Positions 14,539-20,470 of a DNA stretch of 20,470 nucleotides are shown piece after piece. A model generated the notes under the pieces. That model did not search any database, had not been told where the DNA came from, and saw only the letters and a list, made by a program, of their open reading frames with translations. The position numbers and the translations under genes are program-made. Each line of letters begins with the position of its first letter. Position 1 is the first letter of the stretch. Location: positions 1 through 20,470 of the forward strand of contig CANKLK010000023.1 in the NCBI GenBank assembly GCA_947482805.1, given 5' to 3'. This stretch comes from Flavobacteriaceae bacterium. GTDB taxonomy: Bacteria > Bacteroidota > Bacteroidia > Flavobacteriales > Flavobacteriaceae.

Positions 14539-15528
14539 ATGAAAGTTGCTGTTGTTGGCGCAACCGGAATGGTTGGCGAAGTAATGCTTAAAGTTTTAGC
14601 CGAAAGAAATTTTCCGGTAACGGAATTAATCCCAGTAGCTTCCGAAAAATCGGTTGGGAAAGAAATTGAATTCAAAGGAATCAACTATAAAGTGGTTGGT
14701 CTTCAAACCGCTGTTGATATGAAAGCGGACATCGCTTTGTTTTCGGCTGGTGGAGAAACTTCTTTAGCTTGGGCTCCAAAATTTGCTGAAGCCGGAACCA
14801 CCGTTATCGACAATTCTTCAGCATGGAGAATGGATCCAACAAAAAAATTAATTGTTCCTGAAATCAACGCAGCTGAATTAACTGCAACAGATAAAATCAT
14901 CGCTAATCCAAACTGTTCAACCATTCAAATGGTAATGGTACTAGCGCCTTTACATAAAAAATACAACATCAAACGTGTTATTGTCTCTACTTACCAATCT
15001 ATTACGGGAACTGGAGTAAAAGCGGTACAACAATTAGAAAATGAGTATGCTGGTGTAAAAGGAGAAATGGCGTATAAATACCAAATTCATCGAAATGCTA
15101 TTCCACAATGCGATAGTTTTGAAGACAATGGATACACCAAAGAAGAAATGAAATTGGTGCGTGAAACTCAAAAAATTATTGGCGATAAATCAATTGCTGT
15201 AACTGCAACTGCTATCAGAATTCCGGTAGTTGGCGGTCATAGCGAAGCTGTTAATGTGGAATTTTCAAATGATTTCGATGTTAATGAAATACGCAACATT
15301 TTACATCATACTGATGGGGTAACAGTTCAAGATAATATAGACACGTATACTTACCCAATGCCTTTATATGCTCAAGGAAAAGACGATGTATTTGTAGGTA
15401 GAATTCGCCGTGATGAAAGTCAACCTAATTCATTAAATATGTGGATTGTATCCGATAATTTAAGAAAAGGTGCGGCAACTAACACCATTCAGATTGCTGA
15501 ATATTTAGTAGCTCAAAAGTTGGTTTAG
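14539..15528 (+). CDS. asd: Aspartate-semialdehyde dehydrogenase
   Basis: A 329-residue NADP-dependent enzyme that reduces aspartyl phosphate to aspartate-4-semialdehyde, the branch point to lysine/diaminopimelate, threonine and methionine. The nucleotide-binding start is VAVVGATGMVGEVML. The catalytic cysteine is C126 in ANPNCSTIQM, and a conserved substrate loop is TYQSITGTGVKAVQQL. The catalytic histidine is H234 in VVGGHSEAVNV, and the C-terminal FVGRIRRDES and NLRKGAATNTIQIAE segments are typical of the family. Length and motifs indicate a complete enzyme. It supplies the diaminopimelate branch for peptidoglycan, which fits the envelope theme of nearby murF-alr, though it appears to have its own promoter. 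Confidence 0.96.
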   Translation: MKVAVVGATGMVGEVMLKVLAERNFPVTELIPVASEKSVGKEIEFKGINYKVVGLQTAVDMKADIALFSAGGETSLAWAPKFAEAGTTVIDNSSAWRMDPTKKLIVPEINAAELTATDKIIANPNCSTIQMVMVLAPLHKKYNIKRVIVSTYQSITGTGVKAVQQLENEYAGVKGEMAYKYQIHRNAIPQCDSFEDNGYTKEEMKLVRETQKIIGDKSIAVTATAIRIPVVGGHSEAVNVEFSNDFDVNEIRNILHHTDGVTVQDNIDTYTYPMPLYAQGKDDVFVGRIRRDESQPNSLNMWIVSDNLRKGAATNTIQIAEYLVAQKLV

Positions 15529-15580
15529 ACTGCCGCGTTCCCGAGACCCGAGAGCTTGCTTGAACTGAGCGAGGCTAATG
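15529..15580. repeat. Intergenic GC-rich repeat after asd
   Basis: Immediately after the asd stop lies a GC-rich stretch including CCCGAGACCCGAGAGCTTGC and then CTGAGCGAGGCTAATG. The GAGCGAGGCTAAT part resembles the insertion in recJ (GAGCGAAGCTAAT) on the opposite side of the window. It lacks a clear hairpin with T-tail, so I do not call it a terminator. Confidence 0.5.
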
Positions 15581-15654
15581 ACAAATTAGAAATCGGTTTG
15601 ATTTTGCAAATCATAAAATTTGTTAAAATCAAGCGGTTTTCTTTAGGCATAGCA

Positions 15655-15662
15655 TACATTTG
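15655..15662 (+). promoter_or_regulatory. Candidate -7 box, nearly leaderless, for the His-rich protein
   Basis: TACATTTG fits TAnnTTTG but ends only 6 nt before the ATG at 15669. If used, transcription would begin within a few bases of the start codon. A TTTG at 15619-15622 is 32 nt upstream, longer than the usual spacing. Confidence 0.4.
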
Positions 15663-15668
15663 TAATTG

Positions 15669-16022
15669 ATGAAGAAAAGATTTCTCATAGTAAATTCAAT
15701 CATGGGATTGTTTGTGTTGCTGGCAATATTGTTTCAGTCGTTTGATGCTATGAGCCATTTGAAAAAACAATTTTCAGAAAAACATTGCCATCATAAATAC
15801 GCTTTAAACAAAACTGAAGTTGGTCATGCCCATGAAGGTTTTGATCATTGCTTTGTTTGTGAATTTGCTTTAAGTAGTTTTATTTCACCTTCCAAAATAA
15901 GGTACACTTCTCAAAAAGTTGAGATTGTTACCCAATATTTTCCTTATTATTCCAAAGAAATAACCCAGTTTTTCCGAGGAAGTCTTTTCGCACTTCGGGC
16001 GCCACCAAATTTTATTGTTTAA
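15669..16022 (+). CDS. Small His/Cys-rich membrane or secreted protein
   Basis: This 117-residue protein has an N-terminal hydrophobic segment (about 5-25, FLIVNSIMGLFVLLAILFQS) acting as a signal or anchor. A likely metal-binding stretch follows: H30, KHCHHK at 38-43, GHAHEGFDHCFVCEF at 52-66. The HCxxC arrangement resembles small periplasmic or membrane proteins found next to metal-related TonB receptors (DUF2946-like in style). I do not recognise an exact family. It lies 60 nt upstream of the TonB receptor on the same strand, with a hairpin between, so both are probably one transcription unit. The inferred role is binding or sensing of a metal such as zinc or copper; a purely structural role is possible. 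The ATG at 15669 is chosen over the TTG directly before it. Confidence 0.75.
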   Translation: MKKRFLIVNSIMGLFVLLAILFQSFDAMSHLKKQFSEKHCHHKYALNKTEVGHAHEGFDHCFVCEFALSSFISPSKIRYTSQKVEIVTQYFPYYSKEITQFFRGSLFALRAPPNFIV

Positions 16023-16034
16023 AGTGAATTATCA

Positions 16035-16053
16035 AACCGATACAACATCGGTT
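16035..16053 (+). promoter_or_regulatory. Hairpin between the His-rich gene and the TonB receptor gene
   Basis: A perfect 7-bp inverted repeat AACCGAT...ATCGGTT with a 5-nt loop (ACAAC) sits in the 60-nt spacer, 29 nt before the receptor ATG. No T-tract follows, so it is not a normal terminator. It could be an operator half-site pair or an mRNA stability/processing element. ATCGGTT also occurs at 15592-15598, upstream of the first gene. Confidence 0.4.
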
Positions 16054-16082
16054 AAGTATTTATTTATCAATAAAATTATTTC

Positions 16083-18290
16083 ATGAAATCAATCTACATT
16101 GCCCTAATTATAGGGTTTTCACTTGTCGCAACTGCGCAGAATACAATCGTTGGAACTGTTTCTGACAAAGACAATAAAGCATTACCCAAAACAATCGTTT
16201 CCATTTCTGAAATTCATAAAGAAACAATTTCTGATTCTGAAGGGAAGTATACTTTAACTAATTTGCCTAACGGCACTTTTAAAATTTCTTTCTCATCTGT
16301 TGGATACACCACTAAAATTCTTGCTGTTTTAATTTCTGAAAAGCAAATTACTCAGAATATCACTTTAGAAGAGAATATAATTCACATGGATGAAATGATT
16401 GTCTCTACAGCTTTTAACAAATTACAATCGCAAAATGTAATGAAAGTAGAACACGCAAGTTTAAAATCATTACAACAAAAAGGAACGGCAACATTGATTG
16501 AAGGATTGGCAACAATTCCGGGAGTTTCTCAAGTTTCAACTGGAACTTCTATTGGAAAACCGGTTATTCGAGGTTTGAGTGGTAATCGTGTTTTAGTCTA
16601 TACGCAAGGAGTTCGACTAGAAAATCAACAATTTGGAGAAGAGCACGGTTTGGGTTTAAACGATGCTGGAATAGAAAGTGTGGAAGTTATTAAAGGTCCG
16701 GCTTCATTGCTTTATGGTTCTGATGCTTTAGGTGGTGTTTTATATTTCAATCCTGAAAAATTTGCTAATCCAAAAGAATTTAAAACCGATTTTAGTCAAC
16801 GATTATTTTCAAATACGCTGGGAAGTAACTCTTCGCTTGGTTTAAAAACCTCCACAGAAAATTGGAAATTTTTAGTCCGTGGCAGTTTCAACACCCATGC
16901 CGATTATCAAGTTCCTAATGGCGAGCGGGTAACCAATACACGTTACAACGAAACCGATTTGAAAACCGGCATTGGTTATAGTAATTCGAGCTTTTCGAGT
17001 GTGTTGCGCTATAATTTCAATAAGCTTGATTTAGGTATTCCAGAAAATGGTATTGCAGAACAAACAACAAGTCATACTGCAACATTCCCAAAACAAGCAG
17101 TTGACAATCATATTTTGAGTTTACACAATAATTTCTATTTCAAAAATTCAAAATTAGATGCTGATTTGGGTTATATATTTAATGACCGAAGAGAATTTGA
17201 AGACAGCAATGTTGCAATTTTACATATGAAATTGCGAACATTTAATTATGATTTGAAATATTATTTGCCAAAATTAGGCAAAATAGAAACCATTGTTGGT
17301 ATTCAAGGAATGCACCAAACGAATACCAATTTGGGTGAAGAATTGTTAATTCCAGATGCGAGAACCAATGATTTTGGAGTTTTTGGAACGGCCAATTATG
17401 AATTTGGTAAAAATGTGTTACAAGCAGGTTTACGTTTTGGTAACAGAAAAGTGGCAAGTGAAACCCACGGAGTTATTGGAAATGAAGGTTATTTTGAAGC
17501 TATTGATAAAAGCTTCGACAGTTTTAATGCTTCGTTGGGATACAAAACTAACTTGACTGATGATTTTACATTACGATTAAATATAGCTTCAGGATTTCGT
17601 GCCCCAAATTTGGCCGAATTAACTTCGAATGGCGTTCATGAAGGAAGTAACCGTTATGAAATTGGAAATGCTAATTTAGAAAATGAACAAAACCTACAAA
17701 CCGATTTGAATTTGGAATTTAAAAGTTCCCACTTTGAATTGTTTGCTAATGGCTTCTATAATCATATTAATAATTACATCTTTATTACTCCAAATGGGAA
17801 TGTCATTGATGGCAATAATGTTTATGATTATGTTCAAGCAAATGCCGAATTATATGGTGGTGAAGGAGGAATTCATTTTCACCCGCATCCTCTAGATTGG
17901 TTACATTTTACGAGTAGTTTTGAAACGGTTATTGGTAAAAACGATAATGGAAATAATTTGCCTTTAATTCCCGCTAATAAATGGAACAATACTTTTAAAG
18001 GAGAATTTGAATTTAAAAATTGGTGGAAAGAAGGTTTTGCTACCTTAAATTTGGAAAGCACTTTTGCACAAAACAACAATAGTGAATTTGAAACCAAAAC
18101 CAACGATTACACATTAGTAAATCTAGGATTAGGAGGGAAGATAATTATTAACAAAGCTGTTTTTAATTTCAATTTGAATGCTAATAATGTCTTTGATAAG
18201 GTTTATGTTTCACATTTATCCCGATTAAAAACGGACGGCATTCCAAATATTGGAAGGAATATTGTTTTAGGTATTAATTTTATTATTTAA
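16083..18290 (+). CDS. TonB-dependent outer-membrane receptor, probably metal-related
   Basis: A 735-residue receptor. A signal peptide (MKSIYIALIIGFSLVATAQ) precedes a carboxypeptidase-regulatory-like domain (about 20-105: GTVSDKDNKALPKTIVSISE, SDSEGKYTLTNLPNG, SSVGYTTK). The plug follows (about 110-225), with LIEGLATIPGVSQVS, KPVIRGLSGNRVLVYTQGVR and ESVEVIKGPASLLYGSDALG. The 22-stranded barrel runs to the C-terminus, with SGFRAPNLAELTSNGVHEG and a terminal NIGRNIVLGINFII strand. It imports a ligand across the outer membrane using TonB-ExbBD energy. The plug sequence and the histidine cluster GGIHFHPHPLDWLHF (near residue 600) resemble ZnuD-like metal receptors, and the adjacent His/Cys-rich protein supports a metal substrate. 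This is inference; a siderophore or heme ligand is not excluded. Its stop overlaps the mtgA stop on the other strand. Confidence 0.92.
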   Translation: MKSIYIALIIGFSLVATAQNTIVGTVSDKDNKALPKTIVSISEIHKETISDSEGKYTLTNLPNGTFKISFSSVGYTTKILAVLISEKQITQNITLEENIIHMDEMIVSTAFNKLQSQNVMKVEHASLKSLQQKGTATLIEGLATIPGVSQVSTGTSIGKPVIRGLSGNRVLVYTQGVRLENQQFGEEHGLGLNDAGIESVEVIKGPASLLYGSDALGGVLYFNPEKFANPKEFKTDFSQRLFSNTLGSNSSLGLKTSTENWKFLVRGSFNTHADYQVPNGERVTNTRYNETDLKTGIGYSNSSFSSVLRYNFNKLDLGIPENGIAEQTTSHTATFPKQAVDNHILSLHNNFYFKNSKLDADLGYIFNDRREFEDSNVAILHMKLRTFNYDLKYYLPKLGKIETIVGIQGMHQTNTNLGEELLIPDARTNDFGVFGTANYEFGKNVLQAGLRFGNRKVASETHGVIGNEGYFEAIDKSFDSFNASLGYKTNLTDDFTLRLNIASGFRAPNLAELTSNGVHEGSNRYEIGNANLENEQNLQTDLNLEFKSSHFELFANGFYNHINNYIFITPNGNVIDGNNVYDYVQANAELYGGEGGIHFHPHPLDWLHFTSSFETVIGKNDNGNNLPLIPANKWNNTFKGEFEFKNWWKEGFATLNLESTFAQNNNSEFETKTNDYTLVNLGLGGKIIINKAVFNFNLNANNVFDKVYVSHLSRLKTDGIPNIGRNIVLGINFII

Positions 18291-18967
18291 TACTCAATCT
18301 TCCCGACATGTCGCATCACTCTCATTATTTTATCCTTTCTTCTATTAATGTAGGAAGAAGAATTTGATGCTTTGAATTTTCTAGGATTAGGTAATATTGC
18401 CGCAATTCCAGCTGCTTCTCTTGGAGTTAAATTTGTTGCCGTTTTACTATACCAATGTCTCGCCGCTTCTTGTGCGCCATAAACTCCGTTACCCATTTCA
18501 ATACTATTAAGGTAGACTTCCATGATACGTTCTTTACCCCAAATCAATTCAATCAAAACGGTGAAATAAGCTTCCAATCCTTTGCGGATATAACTTCTGC
18601 CTTGCCATAGAAAAATATTTTTAGCTGTTTGCTGTGTAATTGTACTTCCGCCCTTAAGTCTTCTTCCTTTGTTATTGTTCTTAAAAGCTTTTTGCATTGC
18701 TTCAAAATCAAAACCATTATGTTTCAAGAAGTTTCCATCTTCGCTAGCAATTACAGCTTTTTGAAGATTGGGAGAAATGTCTTCTAACGGAACCCATTTA
18801 TGACTGTAAATAGCATCTTCCCCTTCTAATTTAAATTCTATAATCCTGGTAACCATCAAAGGTGTAAACGGAATTGGAACCCATTTAAATATAATGACAG
18901 ATAAAATGGAAAGTCCAAAAAACCAAAGCATGGCTTTCCATATATAACGAAGAATTTTTCTTTTCAT
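18287..18967 (-). CDS. mtgA: Monofunctional peptidoglycan glycosyltransferase MtgA
   Basis: The 226-residue protein is a family-51 glycosyltransferase without a transpeptidase domain. It begins with a membrane anchor (about 12-30, AMLWFFGLSILSVIIFKW). The catalytic motif is AVIASEDGNFLKHNGFD, with E76 as the likely catalytic glutamate. RRLKGGSTITQQTAKNIFLW and the ERIMEVYLNSIEMGNGVYGAQEAARHWY block (second glutamate) follow, and finally LTPREAAGIAAILPNPRKF. It polymerises lipid II into glycan strands in the periplasm. It lies 3 nt downstream of the FAD oxidoreductase gene and is very likely co-transcribed with it. Its stop codon overlaps that of the convergent TonB receptor by 4 bp, leaving no space for a terminator. 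Confidence 0.95.
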   Translation of the reverse strand: MKRKILRYIWKAMLWFFGLSILSVIIFKWVPIPFTPLMVTRIIEFKLEGEDAIYSHKWVPLEDISPNLQKAVIASEDGNFLKHNGFDFEAMQKAFKNNNKGRRLKGGSTITQQTAKNIFLWQGRSYIRKGLEAYFTVLIELIWGKERIMEVYLNSIEMGNGVYGAQEAARHWYSKTATNLTPREAAGIAAILPNPRKFKASNSSSYINRRKDKIMRVMRHVGKIEY

Positions 18968-18970
18968 TTT

Positions 18971-20086
18971 TTATTTTACTAAATCTGCTAATTCTTGACC
19001 TATTAAACTGCCAATTGCAACTCCCATTCCTCCTAATCTTACACCACAATAAACATGGTCCGATAGTTGTTCGACGATAGGTTTTTTGGCTGAACCTAAT
19101 CCCATAATTCCGCTCCAACGATGCGCGATTTTAAAATCAGTGTTTGGTAAAATTACTTCTTTTAATAATTCTTCCAAACGATTTTGAATTAATTCTGTCT
19201 GACCAAGTTTTGTAGTAGTTTCTTCTTCAAAAGCTAAATTTCTTCCGCCACCAAGTAAAATTCTATTGTTAATATTTCGAAAATAATAATACCCTTTATC
19301 CAAGTGGAAGGTTCCTTTAATCTCGAGATTTGGAATCGGTTCGGTAATCAAAACTTGTGCTCTTGCGGGTTTCACTTCGTTATTTGTCAGTTTGCCTGCA
19401 AAACCATTGGTGGCAAATAATACCTTTTTGGCAGAAAAACTAAAATCGCCCAAGGCAACTTCAACACTATCTTTTTTTTCATGATATGATGTAACTTCAA
19501 GCTGATTTAGAATTAAAATGTTATTCGCAATGGCCTTTTGCAACAGCGCATTCATCATTTTCCCGGTATCAATTTGTGCTTCAAAAGGATTAAAAACTAA
19601 ATATTCCTTTATACCATGAAAAGCAAAACGGTCAACTTCTTTGGCAAAAACATCATTCCTAAATAATGGTTTTAATAATTCATTTATAAAAGGCAGCTTT
19701 TGCAAACATTCATTATAAGTACTTTCATCTTCCGTAAGGAACAATTCATAACCTCCATATGGTTTAAAATCTATAGTTTCATCGCCAAGATTATTACGCA
19801 ACAATTGTAAACCGTTCCATCTTTTTGAAATAAGCTGTGTAACTTCTTCTTCGCTGTGTGATTTTAAATCGTCGATAATTTCTGAAATGCTTCCAAAGCA
19901 TGCGAAACCTGCATTTTTTGTACTTGCTCCTTGAGGTAAAATTCCTTTTTCTAAGATTAATATTTTACTTTTTGGGAATTTTTCTCGAAGTGCCAAGGCG
20001 CAATTTAGTCCAACGATTCCGCTACCAACAATAGTATAATCTATGTCAGTAAACCAATTTTTGAGTTCCCAATAACTAAAATTCAT
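18971..20086 (-). CDS. FAD-dependent oxidoreductase of the DAO (D-amino-acid oxidase) superfamily
   Basis: The 371-residue flavoprotein opens with the Rossmann motif DYTIVGSGIVGLNCALAL (G21, G23, G26) and a ribose-binding glutamate at E46 (ILILEKG). Next is the GASTKNAGFACFGS segment typical of glycine/D-amino-acid oxidase-like enzymes. Later blocks are VLFATNGFAGKL, KPARAQVLITEP, YYYFRNINNRILLGGGRN and the C-terminal HRWSGIMGLG and CGVRLGGMGVAIG FAD-binding motif. It should oxidise an amine or amino acid, but the substrate cannot be told from sequence. No signal peptide is seen, so it is probably cytoplasmic. It is first in a two-gene unit with mtgA, 3 nt apart. The pairing suggests co-expression, not a shared reaction. 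Confidence 0.9.
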   Translation of the reverse strand: MNFSYWELKNWFTDIDYTIVGSGIVGLNCALALREKFPKSKILILEKGILPQGASTKNAGFACFGSISEIIDDLKSHSEEEVTQLISKRWNGLQLLRNNLGDETIDFKPYGGYELFLTEDESTYNECLQKLPFINELLKPLFRNDVFAKEVDRFAFHGIKEYLVFNPFEAQIDTGKMMNALLQKAIANNILILNQLEVTSYHEKKDSVEVALGDFSFSAKKVLFATNGFAGKLTNNEVKPARAQVLITEPIPNLEIKGTFHLDKGYYYFRNINNRILLGGGRNLAFEEETTTKLGQTELIQNRLEELLKEVILPNTDFKIAHRWSGIMGLGSAKKPIVEQLSDHVYCGVRLGGMGVAIGSLIGQELADLVK

Positions 20087-20242
20087 TCTTTATTATTTTT
20101 TCTAAAATTAATTTTTTTCAAATAAAACTGAAGACTAATTTTTGAAATATATCTTTTTTTATACGAACTGTATTTATTTTTTACTTATCTGACAATAATA
20201 AAGCATGTCGTTTATCGATTTGTTAATAGTTTTGACAATTAA

Positions 20243-20275
20243 TTTGATGATTTGATAAAAAAAAATTTACTTTTG
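20243..20275 (+). promoter_or_regulatory. Bacteroidota-type promoter for the last, partial gene
   Basis: TTTG (20243-20246), 21 nt spacer, TACTTTTG (20268-20275): this fits the TTTG-N17-23-TAnnTTTG consensus fully and is the best promoter in the window. The predicted transcript start near 20281 leaves a leader of about 24 nt before the ATG at 20305. Confidence 0.75.
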
Positions 20276-20304
20276 ATAACTATATTAATCAAATTTATTG
20301 AATT

Positions 20305-20470
20305 ATGAAATTTAAATTACTCATTGTTACTTTATTGTTGATGACAGATGTGACTTTTTCTCAAAACAAAAGTTCCGTTTGGAATGCTACAACAAAAAAC
20401 AACAACATGGTTGCGCTCGATGCTAAAATGCAACTGCCTGAAAATAAACTTTTCAACTTAAACCTTTTAA
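20305..20470 (+). CDS. Secreted protein, N-terminal fragment
   Basis: An ATG at 20305 opens a frame that stays open to the window edge (55 codons). It starts with a signal peptide (MKFKLLIVTLLLMTDVTFSQ) and continues KSSVWNATTKNNNMVALDAK, then a LPENKLFNLNLL segment. The style recalls the N-terminal propeptide of flavobacterial secreted metalloproteases and other type IX secretion substrates, but 35 mature residues are too few to decide. It has a strong promoter directly upstream. Confidence 0.7.
   Translation, partial: MKFKLLIVTLLLMTDVTFSQNKSSVWNATTKNNNMVALDAKMQLPENKLFNLNLL

Noticed and set aside
16035..16053. The hairpin before the TonB receptor as an intrinsic terminator
   Set aside because: There is no T-tract after the stem, so it is listed as a possible regulatory hairpin only.

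Overview
This window looks like chromosomal DNA of a Bacteroidota, most likely a Flavobacteriaceae member close to Flavobacterium. The evidence is an AT-rich sequence, several -7 boxes matching TAnnTTTG upstream of genes, few Shine-Dalgarno-like sites, a fused MurF-alanine racemase, a TonB receptor with an N-terminal carboxypeptidase-regulatory-like domain, Omp28- and DUF6029-like envelope proteins, and dispersed repeats of a flavobacterial type. The genes are mostly core housekeeping and envelope functions. There is no rRNA, tRNA, CRISPR array, transposase or phage gene.

Layout. 1-2.9 kb: a leftward pair (a DUF6029-like envelope protein cut by the window edge, and a TlpA-like thioredoxin) diverges from an Omp28-like lipoprotein that also carries a thioredoxin-type CxxC. 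3.0-5.2 kb: a rightward run of an enoyl-CoA hydratase-family protein, a decayed small membrane-protein gene, queD and lpxH. 5.3-8.8 kb: recJ (leftward) diverges from adenine deaminase (rightward). 8.8-10.5 kb: leftward rsmI and a long acidic hypothetical protein, with a large palindrome between them. 10.75-15.5 kb: rightward thymidine kinase, a MurF-Alr fusion that appears to start at TTG, mscL and asd. 15.7-18.3 kb: a small His/Cys-rich protein and a TonB-dependent receptor, probably a metal-related pair. 18.3-20.1 kb: leftward FAD oxidoreductase and mtgA. From 20.3 kb: the start of a secreted protein behind a good promoter.

Functional themes are the cell envelope (MurF-Alr, MtgA, LpxH, MscL, asd supplying diaminopimelate precursors, outer-membrane proteins) and nucleotide, tRNA and rRNA metabolism (adenine deaminase, thymidine kinase, QueD, RsmI, RecJ).

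The most unusual feature is a roughly 31-nt GC-richer repeat found five times inside coding sequence: once in adenine deaminase, once at the C-terminus of thymidine kinase and three times in the acidic hypothetical protein. It always has the same orientation and reading frame relative to its host gene and encodes D-[S/P]-S-x-x-E-x-A-[K/E]-Q. A possibly related insertion sits in RecJ. This resembles protein-coding repeat elements such as the Rickettsia palindromic elements, although this repeat is not obviously palindromic. All family assignments come from reading motifs by eye; no database search was run.
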